In this document: piece after piece, positions 25,910 through 34,401 of the stretch
Numbering within the stretch: position 1 is the stretch's first letter
Layout: each line of letters begins with the position of its first letter
From: RI-153 sp963752935
Lineage (GTDB): Bacteria; Chloroflexota; Anaerolineae; Caldilineales; Caldilineaceae
Assembly (NCBI GenBank): GCA_963752935.1
Contig: CAVWAL010000023.1
Span: forward strand, 558,001 to 622,000
Direction: 5' to 3'
DNA length: 64,000 nucleotides
Program-made: the position numbers and the translations under genes
The notes under the pieces: model-generated
Databases searched by the model: none
What the model saw: the letters and a program-made list of their open reading frames with translations, nothing else
What the model was told of the DNA's origin: nothing

Positions 25910-27031
25910 CTACAGCAGTTGATTTTTCCGAAAACGCTGTATGAGGCTGCTGCGACGGCCATAGCGCGTGGCCAGGGTTTCCAGGCGGCGTTCAAATTGG
26001 GCCAACTCACCGCGCTGTTGCGCCAGTTGGCGCAGGCTCACCAAGTATTGGGTCGCTTCGTCGTAGGCATTCGATTTGTAGGTTTCGATCAACTGTTCAA
26101 TCTCGGCCCATACGGCTGGTTCGCGACGCGCCAGAGCGGCCAACGCCTCTTCACGACGTCGATCGGCTTCCTGGCGAAGTCGCTCACGTTCCGCTGCTTC
26201 GACTTCTTCTGCAATTTGCATCAGTTCAGCCATTGTGCGCTTGGCAGGCATCTGCTGAGGACTGGCGTCGGGAAGCAACGCTTGCAGGCGACGCTGCAGC
26301 TTGAGTGACAGATCGGCTTCGTCTCTGGCCAGGCGCAAGAGGAAGTCGTCCGCCTCCGCACTGGGTAGCCGTGTCAGCGCCGTAGCGTAGTCGATTTTCG
26401 GCATGTTACCGGCGTTATCGCTGGCCTGGGCCGCCGCACGGATCATCGATTTATCGATGTTAAAGAAGTTGATAAACGTTTCCAGGGCAGAGGTAGGCTG
26501 ACGCAAACCAGGCGGCACCGGCGGTTCAGGCTCGTCCTCGGCGATGTCATCTTCATCAGATAGTTCCGCTGCGCGCAACCAACTCAGGTAGAGGCAGCGG
26601 TAGTCTCCACGCAGGATGGCGGCGCGCAATGGTGCAACGGACGCCAACCAGTTCTCGTCATCCAGCCAGAAATCGTCATCTTCGTACTCTTCGGACGACA
26701 GGTCCCACGACAGGATATAGGAATCACCAATCTCATTGAGCGTGATGTACGGCTCAACGATATACGGTTGCAACGGCCAGGGATCGAGTAGATCCTTGGG
26801 GAAGCGCAAGGCAAGCTGTCGGCTACCCCAGTTGGCAAAGTAGAGATAGGCGTCGAAATAGTCGGCCAACACCTGAATCGGATCGTGCTTGAAACTGCTC
26901 CAATGATATTCCACCCAGGCGCCGGTGGCTGTCACCGACATGTGGCTCGATAGGCCGTCCACCGCGCGGCGTTGCGCCGTCGTCAGCGGCCGATCAAGGG
27001 TAAGCCAGGCATGAAGTTGATATTCGCTCAT
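25910..27031 (-). CDS. Conserved hypothetical protein, helical C-terminal half
   Basis: 373 residues; AAGGAG lies eight bases upstream. The N-terminal 110 residues are conserved in a bacterial family of unknown role, with LTLDRPLTTAQRRAVDGLSSHMSVTATGA, KHDPIQVLADYFDAYLYFANWGSRQLALRFP and an acidic patch EEYEDDDFWLDDENW. In my memory such proteins usually start with a YEF/YxL-x-A-x-DRPL motif and are often coded near SWIM zinc-finger genes. The second half (about 265-360) is a long coiled coil (EEVEAAERERLRQEADRRREEALA). It lies upstream of the pseudogene and directly after the ABC-F gene, probably in the same transcript. Confidence 0.8.
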   Translation of the reverse strand: MSEYQLHAWLTLDRPLTTAQRRAVDGLSSHMSVTATGAWVEYHWSSFKHDPIQVLADYFDAYLYFANWGSRQLALRFPKDLLDPWPLQPYIVEPYITLNEIGDSYILSWDLSSEEYEDDDFWLDDENWLASVAPLRAAILRGDYRCLYLSWLRAAELSDEDDIAEDEPEPPVPPGLRQPTSALETFINFFNIDKSMIRAAAQASDNAGNMPKIDYATALTRLPSAEADDFLLRLARDEADLSLKLQRRLQALLPDASPQQMPAKRTMAELMQIAEEVEAAERERLRQEADRRREEALAALARREPAVWAEIEQLIETYKSNAYDEATQYLVSLRQLAQQRGELAQFERRLETLATRYGRRSSLIQRFRKNQLL

Positions 27032-27061
27032 ACTCAGACTCCTTGTCGAAAATTGTGACGG

Positions 27062-28954
27062 TTACGATTCGGCCAGTTCGGCCAGTTCGGCCCAGCGCTC
27101 CAGTGCGGTTTCGAGGGAGGTGTCGATCTCCTGGATCTGCTGCGCCAGGGTCTGGAGGCGGGCGTAGTCGTCGCCGGCAGCGTTGAGCTTGTCATGGAGG
27201 ACGAGGCGTTGGGCTTCCCAGTCTTCGATCTGCCCTTCCAGCGTTTCCAGTTCGCGGCTCTCTTTCCACGAGAGGCCGCGGCGTTCGTCTCGCCCGCGCG
27301 TGGGCTGGCCATTCCCCTCGGCTTTGGGCTGCACAACGGGCGCCAGTAGTTCCGCTTCCTCCTGGCGCAGCCGGCGATAGGTGACGTAGGGGGTGGGGTA
27401 GCGTTTGCCCAGTTTGCCATCTTCAAAGGGAATGATGAAATCGACGGTGCGGTCGAGGAAGTAACGGTCGTGGCTGACGACGATCAGGCAGCCGCCGAAG
27501 TTATCGAGAAACTCCTCGAGGACGGCCAGGGTTTGGATGTCGAGATCGTTGGTCGGCTCGTCAAGGAGCAGCACATTGGGGCGATGGACAAGGGTGCGTA
27601 GCAGGTAGAGCCGTCTCCGTTCGCCGCCGCTGAGGCTGTCGATGCGCCCATACTGCATTGAGCGCGGAAAGAGGAACCATTCCAGAATTTGGGCAGCTTC
27701 GATGCGCTCGCCATCTTTGGTGCGGATCAGCGGGGCTTCCTCTTCGATGAACTCGATCAGCCGTTTGCGTTCTTCCAGATCCGCGCTTTCCTGATCGTAA
27801 TAGCCCAACTGCACGGTGTCTCCCCAGTCCAGGCTGCCGCTGTCGGCCTCGATTTTGCCCGCCAGAATGTTGAGGAAAGTGCTCTTGCCGGCGCCGTTGG
27901 GGCCGAGGATACCGATGCGGTCGCCTTGTTCCAACTTGAAATCGACCTGATCCACCACGGTTCTGTCGCCGAAGGACTTGGTGATGCCGCGCGCGCTGAG
28001 CACTTTGGATCCGAGCCGCTGGGTGGCCAGCGCCATAGAGACGGACTGTTCGCCCAGGTCGTATTCGATCTTTTGCAGCTCTTCGACACGGTCCTTGCGT
28101 GCTTTTTGCTTGGTGCTGCGGGCGGCAGGGGCGCGGCGCACCCATTCCAGCTCGCGTTTGAGCAATTGGCGCTGCTTTTGTTCGTCGGCGGCCAGGCGCG
28201 CGTTGCGCTCCTCGCGATCTTCCAGGTAATGGCTGTAGTTGCCGCTGTAGCCGATCAGCTTGCGTCGATCCAATTCGACAATGCGGTTGACGACCCGATC
28301 CAAAAAGTAGCGATCGTGGGTCACCATCAGCAGCGCGCCGGGTGTGGTGAGCAGGTATTCCTCTAGCCAGGCCACGGTTTCGGCGTCGATGTGGTTGGTC
28401 GGCTCATCGAGGACAAGCAGATCGGCGCGGTCGATGAGGGCGCGGGCCATGGCGACACGCTTGCGCTGCCCGCCGCTGAGGGTGGCGACGATGGCGTCGA
28501 AGTCCTCGATGCCCAGTTGGGTGAGGATCGCCTTGGCGTTGGCTTCGGCCGCCCAGCCGCCTGTGCGGTCCATCTGGGCCGAGAGGTCGAGCAAGCGCGT
28601 CTGCAGGGCGGCATTGTGCGGATCTTTCTGGATCTGCGCCGTGGTCCACTCGTAATCGCGCAGCAGTTGCATCTGGGGCGAGTCGCTGCGAAAGAGTTGA
28701 TCGAGCACCGTGGCCGATTCATCGAGTGCGGGGTCCTGGTGCAGAAACTCGACACGCCGATGGCCCCACACCGTCACCGAGCCGCTATCGGGCTCTTCCT
28801 CGCCCGCGATCAGGCGCAGCAACGTAGACTTGCCGCTGCCGTTGACGCCGATCAAGCCGATGCGATCGCCTTCGTTGATCATCAAATCCACGCTGTCGAG
28901 GAGCATACGTTCGGAATACTGTTTTGAGACACCGTCAAGGGTTAGGAGGTTCAT
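27062..28954 (-). CDS. ABC-F family ATPase (Uup/EttA-like)
   Basis: Soluble tandem ATPase of about 630 residues that binds ribosomes; ABC-F proteins assist translation or protect it from antibiotics. Two nucleotide domains are visible: Walker A GVNGSGKST and GPNGAGKST, signatures LSGGQRKR and LSGGERRR, Walker B LLVLDEPTNHID and VLLLDEPTNDLD, with a linker of about 80 residues (NARLAADEQKQRQLLKRELEWVRRAP...KARKDRVEEL). The C-terminal 90 residues form a coiled coil (ESRELETLEGQIEDWEAQRLVLHDKL), as in Uup. The start overlaps or abuts the preceding stop: an ATG at 28954 or a GTG at 28960, giving a GTGA overlap. A broken copy of its tail lies at 25511-25573. Confidence 0.94.
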   Translation of the reverse strand: MNLLTLDGVSKQYSERMLLDSVDLMINEGDRIGLIGVNGSGKSTLLRLIAGEEEPDSGSVTVWGHRRVEFLHQDPALDESATVLDQLFRSDSPQMQLLRDYEWTTAQIQKDPHNAALQTRLLDLSAQMDRTGGWAAEANAKAILTQLGIEDFDAIVATLSGGQRKRVAMARALIDRADLLVLDEPTNHIDAETVAWLEEYLLTTPGALLMVTHDRYFLDRVVNRIVELDRRKLIGYSGNYSHYLEDREERNARLAADEQKQRQLLKRELEWVRRAPAARSTKQKARKDRVEELQKIEYDLGEQSVSMALATQRLGSKVLSARGITKSFGDRTVVDQVDFKLEQGDRIGILGPNGAGKSTFLNILAGKIEADSGSLDWGDTVQLGYYDQESADLEERKRLIEFIEEEAPLIRTKDGERIEAAQILEWFLFPRSMQYGRIDSLSGGERRRLYLLRTLVHRPNVLLLDEPTNDLDIQTLAVLEEFLDNFGGCLIVVSHDRYFLDRTVDFIIPFEDGKLGKRYPTPYVTYRRLRQEEAELLAPVVQPKAEGNGQPTRGRDERRGLSWKESRELETLEGQIEDWEAQRLVLHDKLNAAGDDYARLQTLAQQIQEIDTSLETALERWAELAELAES

Positions 28955-28956
28955 CG

Positions 28957-30930
28957 TCACACCGCCGCCCGGATCGCGTCTACCGTCGATGCATCTTCCA
29001 AACTGCTGACATCGCCCAGATCCTGCCCCAGATAGGCGGCGCGGATCAAGCGGCGCATGACCTTGGCGTTGCGTGTCTTGGGCAAGGAGGTGCAGAACTT
29101 GATCTCACGCGGTTTGAGCGCACGACCCAATTCGGCGCTGACGAGCGCCTCCAATTCCCCTCGTAAGGGCTCGTTGGGCATGATCCCCGGCGCCAGGACG
29201 CAAAAGACGATGACGTCGTTGTCTTTGATGGGGTGGGGCACGCCGATGGCCGCCGATTCTGTGACGGCCGGGTGTGCGTTGAGGATCGATTCCACTTCGG
29301 CGGGGCCAAGGCGTTTGCCCGCCACCTTGAGCGTATCGTCGCTGCGCCCAAGGATGTACCACAATCCGTCTTCGTCGATGGCGGCAAAGTCGCCGTGTAC
29401 CCACACATTCTCGAAGCGGCTCCAATAGGTGTCGAGGTAGCGCTGTGGGTCGTTCCAGAAGCCGCGGGTCATGCCGATCCACGGGCCTCGGATCACCAGT
29501 TCGCCCACTTCGCCACGCACCGGCGCGCCCTGATCGTCCACCACATCCACATGCATCCCCGGCACAGGGCCGGCGAACGCTGCCGGTTTGAGCGGCTTAA
29601 AAAAGCTGCCGCTGAGTATGCCGCCGCTGATCTCGGTGCCGCCGCTGTAATTGAGGATAGGCTTTGCCCGGCCTAAGACATGGGTGAAGATCCAATTCCA
29701 CGAATCGGGATCCCAGGGGCTGCCGGTAGAGCCGATGGCGCGCAGCATGGACAGATCGTGTTGCAACACCGGCTCGACGCCGTGCGGCATCAGCGCTCGC
29801 ACCAGCACCGGAGACAACCCCAGGTGGGTTACGTTGTGCTTCTCGCAGATCTCCCATACCCGGTCTGCGGCCGGGAAGTCTGGCGCGCCGTCGTAGAAAA
29901 CCATGGTAGCGCCGTTGAGCAACGCCCCGAAGACGAGCCAGGGGCCCATCATCCAGCCCATATCGGTCATCCAATAGAGGGTATTGCCCGGCTTCAGGTC
30001 GAAAGCATGGCGCAGATCTTGGGCGGCTTTGATGGGGAAGCCGCAGTGGGTATGCACCGCGCCTTTGGGTCGCCCTGTGGTGCCGCTCGTGTAGATGATC
30101 ATCAGCACATCTTCGGCTGCGGTGCGCTCGGTTTCGGCTTTGGCGGGGAAATCGGGCACAAACTCGTGCCACCAGCGATCGCGACCGGCGCTCATCTCCA
30201 CATCGTCCACCTCTGAGCGGTTGACCACGATGACGTGGGCGACGCTGGGCGTCAGGTGTAGGGCTTGATCGAGGGTTGACTTCATGCGGACGACTTTGCC
30301 GCGCCGGTAGCAGCCATCTGCGGCAAAGACGGCTTTGGCGTTGGCATCCGCCAATCGGGTTGCAATGGCTCCTGGCCCATACCCGCTGAATAGGGGCAGA
30401 ATGACCCCACCGATCTTGACGATGGCGAGGAACGCGATGGCCAGTTCGGGGATCATGGGCATAAAGAGGCCGATGGCGTCGCCTTTGCCCAATCCGAGCG
30501 CACGCAGCGCATTGGCGCAGCGAGAGACTTCCTGTTCGAGTTGAGCGTAGGTGAACCGTTCAGAATAGCCTTCTTCCGACTCCCAGCGCAGGGCGATATC
30601 ATCGGCAGTGTGGGTCTTCAGCCACTTATCCAGGCAATTGTGAATGATGTTCATTTGCCCGTCGACACACCAGCGCGGAGAGTGGATGCCCCGGCTCAGA
30701 TCCACGATCTGACTGTAGGGCTCATAAAACTCTATGTCGAGATCTTGCAGTACAGCGTCCCAGAACCAGCCCACGTCTTCCACCGAGCGCGCCAGCAGTA
30801 CATCGTAGTCAGGAATGTGGTGTCGCTGCATGAAGGCGCTCAGATTGCTTTCGGCTATCCACACCGGATCGGGCTGCCAGGCAATTTCCTGGCCAAAGGG
30901 AAAGGTCGCTGCGGGCCTCGTCTCGGGCAT
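28957..30930 (-). CDS. Acetyl-CoA synthetase-like acyl-CoA ligase
   Basis: 657 residues of the AMP-forming synthetase family. The N-terminal ACS domain is seen (VGWFWDAVLQDLDIEFYEPY), then the phosphate loop YTSGTTGRPKGAVHTHCGF, the adenine region YSGGTEISGG, the hinge VHGDFAAIDEDGLWYILGRSDD and the C-terminal catalytic Lys motif PKTRNAKVMRR. The wall of the acyl pocket reads TDMGWMMGPW, where canonical acetate enzymes have TDVGWVTGH, so a propionate or longer carboxylate, or acetoacetate, is equally possible. AAGGAAG precedes the ATG. It lies in an operon with the ABC-F gene, which follows immediately. Confidence 0.92.
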   Translation of the reverse strand: MPETRPAATFPFGQEIAWQPDPVWIAESNLSAFMQRHHIPDYDVLLARSVEDVGWFWDAVLQDLDIEFYEPYSQIVDLSRGIHSPRWCVDGQMNIIHNCLDKWLKTHTADDIALRWESEEGYSERFTYAQLEQEVSRCANALRALGLGKGDAIGLFMPMIPELAIAFLAIVKIGGVILPLFSGYGPGAIATRLADANAKAVFAADGCYRRGKVVRMKSTLDQALHLTPSVAHVIVVNRSEVDDVEMSAGRDRWWHEFVPDFPAKAETERTAAEDVLMIIYTSGTTGRPKGAVHTHCGFPIKAAQDLRHAFDLKPGNTLYWMTDMGWMMGPWLVFGALLNGATMVFYDGAPDFPAADRVWEICEKHNVTHLGLSPVLVRALMPHGVEPVLQHDLSMLRAIGSTGSPWDPDSWNWIFTHVLGRAKPILNYSGGTEISGGILSGSFFKPLKPAAFAGPVPGMHVDVVDDQGAPVRGEVGELVIRGPWIGMTRGFWNDPQRYLDTYWSRFENVWVHGDFAAIDEDGLWYILGRSDDTLKVAGKRLGPAEVESILNAHPAVTESAAIGVPHPIKDNDVIVFCVLAPGIMPNEPLRGELEALVSAELGRALKPREIKFCTSLPKTRNAKVMRRLIRAAYLGQDLGDVSSLEDASTVDAIRAAV

Positions 30931-30973
30931 AGTCTTCTTCCTTAGGACAACGATGGGTGAATGCTATACGAAC

Positions 30974-31010
30974 GCAGAACGAAGATTGGGTGGCGCAATC
31001 TTCGTTCTGC
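30974..31010 (-). terminator. Terminator of the BON-domain gene
   Basis: A perfect 15-bp stem (GCAGAACGAAGATTG and its inverse) surrounds a seven-base loop, 8 bases after the BON gene stop. There is no clear T-run on the minus strand; CCCTTTTA on the plus side would fit a plus-strand transcript. Confidence 0.65.
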
Positions 31011-31017
31011 ATCCCTT

Positions 31018-31665
31018 TTAGTCGATACTTTCGTCGGCAAGTTCAACCTGACTGATCACATCGCGGATACCGTCGATGTGGGCGATGATCCGCTCTGCGC
31101 GGCCGATATCGTCGACGGTGGCGACAGCGCCACGTACGGTGGCGATGCCGTCGTGGACCTCTACGGCAAGGTCAAGGTGTTGGGTTTCGCTGTTGATGCG
31201 CAACGCTTCCTTCGCCTTGTCGGTCAGCGCCCAATCGCTTTCGTCTAGCTGATCGGGCAGGTCGACGACACTGGAATGGGCGCTTTCCATCGACGGAGCA
31301 AAACCAGCGCCGACATCGCCACTCTGTAGATCGTCGCCGGGGATGACCGGCGGATCGCTGGGTGGCGTGTAGACAAGCCCTTGCTCGTCGGCTACCGACG
31401 GGTTGAAGGTGCTGCCATCGCTGTGCTGCGTGTCCGACACATATTCGACGGCGATGTCTTCTTCGTATGGTTCGAGTTGGGACTCGTGAACGCCTGTCGC
31501 CTCGTTGTCATCGTCCTCAAGTTCGTGGCCCTCGGGCGGTACAATGCCCGGTGTCACAACGTCGTCATCCTCGCGGATTGGGTTGAACTCGTGTTCCTCT
31601 TGTTCTTCTTCGCCGGTGCGGCTCGGAATCGGCTTGCTGTCCTTGGGGGATCGTTGGTCAGCCAT
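31018..31665 (-). CDS. BON-domain protein with acidic N-terminal region
   Basis: 215 residues from 31665 (AAGGAG five bases upstream). The first 130 residues are highly acidic and low in hydrophobic content (EEEQEEHEFNPIREDDDVV), with no signal peptide. The last 75 residues form a BON domain: DWALTDKAKEALRIN, LDLAVEVHDGIATVRGAV and IDGIRDVISQVELAD. BON domains bind phospholipid surfaces and occur in osmotic-stress proteins; here a cytoplasmic location is more likely. Monocistronic, with a hairpin directly after the stop. Confidence 0.87.
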   Translation of the reverse strand: MADQRSPKDSKPIPSRTGEEEQEEHEFNPIREDDDVVTPGIVPPEGHELEDDDNEATGVHESQLEPYEEDIAVEYVSDTQHSDGSTFNPSVADEQGLVYTPPSDPPVIPGDDLQSGDVGAGFAPSMESAHSSVVDLPDQLDESDWALTDKAKEALRINSETQHLDLAVEVHDGIATVRGAVATVDDIGRAERIIAHIDGIRDVISQVELADESID

Positions 31666-31882
31666 GATACTCCTTATCTCCAAAATTCGGTACGAAACCA
31701 CGCTCTTCGTGTCGGCCCTGAAGTGCTGTGTGCCGATCGCACTCGCTCCTCTGGCGAATGGACGCACAATCGAATTTCAGGATGGATCCGAGAAAGCCAG
31801 CATGGCCTCAGACACATTTTGCGCTGCATCTGGGTCTTCATTATACCGGAGATCGGCTGAATGTGAAGGAGGGTTGCTCCCG

Positions 31883-32554
31883 TTAGGGTTGGAAGGTACT
31901 CCAAATCGAGGTAACGATCAGGGCCTGGGCAGGCCCATAGGTAAGCCAGATCCAGATATTCATGGCCGGGAGTTGCCGGTCGCGGAAGAGATCGAGCGCA
32001 ATGAGCAGATCGCTGATCAAGAAGAGGGCGCCGCCCACGGCCAGTCCTGTAAAGAGGGGGTGTTGGATCGCCAATCCGCCGGCCACCCCCGCGGTTGACG
32101 CCAACAGGATCGAATAAACCAGGGCGGCACGTCGTAACACCAGGGGTTGTTTGCTGCGCATGATGACGGCGTAAGCGAGGGTGGCGCCCACCAGCACCCA
32201 GATCAGCCAGGCAATCCACCCCAGCGGCGCATAGCTCACGATGGCTGTGATGTAAAAAATGTGGCCAAGGCCGAATGCGGCCATGCCTGTGACCATGCGA
32301 TTGGATGACGGCAACACCTGCGCCATGTAGAGATCGCCGACCAGCCCCAGTGTCATCCCTGCGGCGATGAAACCGGCGTAGCGCACCGCCGACAGATCCT
32401 CCGCTAAAACGTAGCCATACCAGACCAGGATCACCAAGACGAGCGAAGAGCCCAGTCGAGTCCAGCGGGGCATGCGTAAGAAAATGACGCCGCCGAAGAG
32501 CAACAGCGCCCAAACAGCCACCAAAATCCAGGCAAGCAGATCGAGGGGAGGCAT
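31883..32554 (-). CDS. YhhN family membrane protein (lysoplasmalogenase-like)
   Basis: 223 residues with seven to eight membrane segments. Family signatures are seen: TLGLVGDLYMAQ (the GD motif) and VGGALFLISDLLIALDLF (the SD motif), both thought to form the active site in the human TMEM86 relatives, which cleave the vinyl ether of lysoplasmalogens. Whether this bacterium has such lipids is unknown. The gene follows the hypothetical gene by six bases, and is therefore probably translated from the same message. Confidence 0.88.
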   Translation of the reverse strand: MPPLDLLAWILVAVWALLLFGGVIFLRMPRWTRLGSSLVLVILVWYGYVLAEDLSAVRYAGFIAAGMTLGLVGDLYMAQVLPSSNRMVTGMAAFGLGHIFYITAIVSYAPLGWIAWLIWVLVGATLAYAVIMRSKQPLVLRRAALVYSILLASTAGVAGGLAIQHPLFTGLAVGGALFLISDLLIALDLFRDRQLPAMNIWIWLTYGPAQALIVTSIWSTFQP

Positions 32555-32560
32555 AGGTTC

Positions 32561-33196
32561 CTATTCCGTGCGGTAGCCGAGGAGTTGTGGTTCTGCCCAG
32601 ACGGCCCAGTTCCAACGGGCATCCCCCAGGCCGTCGGTCATCCACTGGATCACCGCATCCTGCCCGGCCAGGCTGGGAAGATCCACAGCGTGTCGTTCCC
32701 ATTGCGTGGTCTGCTTGGTCGCACTCCATAAGCGTACGCCGTTGACAAAGATACGAAAGGCGCAGAGGTTTTCGCCTTCCATCAGCGCCCCGTCGCGAAT
32801 ACCGACGGCAAATTGCAGGCGCAGGCGATCCACGTCGGCGGGGATGTGTACTTGATATTCCACCACGGCGCTGCCGCTTACGGGTGGGTGCTGCCAGAGC
32901 GCATTCTGCTGAACCATGCCACAGGTGGCCGACCCGACCTTGACTTCCATCAGTGCCGGTTGACGGGTGGCCGCCTGCCGCGCCTGGCCAAAGTGTTCGA
33001 GGAAGTCGTACTGCCAGATCAGGCGTTGACCGCTCAGCTCTTCGTCCTCTTCAGCGAAGAGACTATGCCAGAGTTCCTCTTGCCACTTGAGATAGCTGAT
33101 GTATTGGGAAAGCTGGATCAGCGACTGTTCACTGAGATCGCCAATGCGTCGAATCACGGCGTCCAGTGTCTCTTGGCGTGGATCGAAATCGGCCAT
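32561..33196 (-). CDS. Hypothetical protein with a carbohydrate-binding-like beta region
   Basis: 211 residues from 33196. The N-terminal 60 residues are helical (LDAVIRRIGDLSEQSLIQLSQYISYLKWQEELW), and the rest looks like a beta-sandwich: GSAVVEYQVHIPADVDRLRLQFAVGIRDGAL and FRIFVNGVRLWSATKQTTQWERHAVDL resemble NPCBM or other sugar-binding modules, where binding is often to galactose. No enzyme motif is seen and no signal peptide, so it would be cytoplasmic. It is co-transcribed with the yhhN gene. Confidence 0.75.
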   Translation of the reverse strand: MADFDPRQETLDAVIRRIGDLSEQSLIQLSQYISYLKWQEELWHSLFAEEDEELSGQRLIWQYDFLEHFGQARQAATRQPALMEVKVGSATCGMVQQNALWQHPPVSGSAVVEYQVHIPADVDRLRLQFAVGIRDGALMEGENLCAFRIFVNGVRLWSATKQTTQWERHAVDLPSLAGQDAVIQWMTDGLGDARWNWAVWAEPQLLGYRTE

Positions 33197-33243
33197 AGGG
33201 GTCGATCCTATCAGGTGGGGAGAATGAGTTGATTGCAGCAACG

Positions 33244-33273
33244 AAAAGGCCGACTTTGCGGGCAAAGCCGGCC
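33244..33273 (-). terminator. Terminator of the HNH endonuclease gene
   Basis: On the minus strand GGCCGGCTTTGC pairs with GCAAAGTCGGCC (one mismatch) and is followed by TTTT. It lies 19 bases after the HNH gene stop. Confidence 0.8.
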
Positions 33274-33291
33274 CAGATCTGAATAGATATC

Positions 33292-33846
33292 CTATGCGGA
33301 GCGCGTGCTAGGGACCGTCTGTACGGGCATGTTCCCCTGCATCAATCCGTTCATCATCGCTTCCCAACGTGAGGCAGCGATGGGGTTGCTCAACAGCACC
33401 AGAGCCACATAGCTAGGCTCAAACGGTTTGCGTTGCAGCACCATGCCCGCCTCATCGGGGAGCAGATTACCCTTTTTGTGGTTGCACGTCTGGCAAGCCG
33501 TCACCAGATTGTCCCAGCCATGGCTACCACCCCGGCTGCGCGGGAGAACATGATCTACGGTTAGCTCGCTTCGTCCTGGCGTACCGTGACAATATTGGCA
33601 GGTGTAGGCATCGCGCAGCATGATGGCGGCGCGGGTGGGCGGCACCGAGCGGTGTGGCAAACGCACATAACGGGTGAGGCGGATGACCAGCGGTTCGGGC
33701 AAGGCGCGACTCGTACTGCACAGGACGCGCTCTGTGGCTTCGACAAGTTCCGCTTTTTCTCGCAAGAGCAGCACAACAGCCCGCCTTACCGAAACCAGGC
33801 TGAGCGGCTCGAACGTGGCATTCAAGACAAGCACCGTTCTGGACAT
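33292..33846 (-). CDS. HNH endonuclease family protein
   Basis: 184 residues. The HNH core includes zinc-binding Cys83-x-x-Cys86 (TCQYC) and Cys118-x-x-Cys121 (CQTCNH), the catalytic D98-H99 (VDHVLPRSRGG), Asn113 (WDNLV) and His123. The N-terminal VLVLNATFEPLSLVSVRRAVVLLL segment marks the widespread cyanobacterial and Chloroflexota type of about 165-185 residues, not tied to a restriction system or an intron here. Its role in the cell is not known, perhaps DNA repair. AGAGGG precedes the start by eight bases. Monocistronic. Confidence 0.9.
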   Translation of the reverse strand: MSRTVLVLNATFEPLSLVSVRRAVVLLLREKAELVEATERVLCSTSRALPEPLVIRLTRYVRLPHRSVPPTRAAIMLRDAYTCQYCHGTPGRSELTVDHVLPRSRGGSHGWDNLVTACQTCNHKKGNLLPDEAGMVLQRKPFEPSYVALVLLSNPIAASRWEAMMNGLMQGNMPVQTVPSTRSA

Positions 33847-33897
33847 TCAGACACCCTCTGTGTCCCGCACTGCTACCGATTCGGGTGAAGGACACTA

Positions 33898-34281
33898 CTA
33901 CGCCGCAGCGACAACACCGGCGCGAATCACGACCTCCATCAAAAAGAAACAGACGATAGCCATCAAAATAGACTTAACGTTTTCATCTTCCAGGCGGCTG
34001 AAGTAGCCATAGGCCGCCGGCAGCGTAATCACTGCCACACAAGCATACAAAATATGCACAAATGCACGAGGCAGATTGTCCCCCAAGCCCTGGCCATAGA
34101 GGACGAATCCCAAAACAAACTGAACGACGATAACCACTTCGGCGATCACGGCCGCTCCATACCAACTGCCGTCTAGAGGCTGTGAGCGCAAGCGCTGCAC
34201 GATGGCCCAGGCGCCCAATGCAATGAAGAGGAGCATTCCTGTGCGTGCCAACCCTTGATGAACTACGATCAGTGTCTCCAC
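33898..34281 (-). CDS. Small four-helix membrane protein of unknown function
   Basis: About 127 residues from a GTG at 34281 (VETLIVVHQGLARTG). Upstream in-frame sequence contains two TATAAT boxes (34310-34315 and 34324-34329, minus strand), which makes the longer ATG at 34362 unlikely. Four membrane helices are clear: GMLLFIALGAWAIV, GAAVIAEVVIVVQFVLGFVLYG, AFVHILYACVAVITLPAAYGYF and SILMAIVCFFLMEVVIRAGVV. The His residues at the ends of helices (VVHQG, VHILY) resemble haem-ligand positions in some small b-type cytochrome-like proteins; that idea is weak. Confidence 0.7.
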   Translation of the reverse strand: METLIVVHQGLARTGMLLFIALGAWAIVQRLRSQPLDGSWYGAAVIAEVVIVVQFVLGFVLYGQGLGDNLPRAFVHILYACVAVITLPAAYGYFSRLEDENVKSILMAIVCFFLMEVVIRAGVVAAA

Positions 34282-34401
34282 AGCAAGATCTCGATCACTG
34301 AGTGGATGAATTATATAGCCTGAATTATAGCGGACGAAGTGAATTATTGTCCATATTTCCACAATTGCGATTCCGGTTTGTGCTTTTGTGGAATTTCACG
34401 T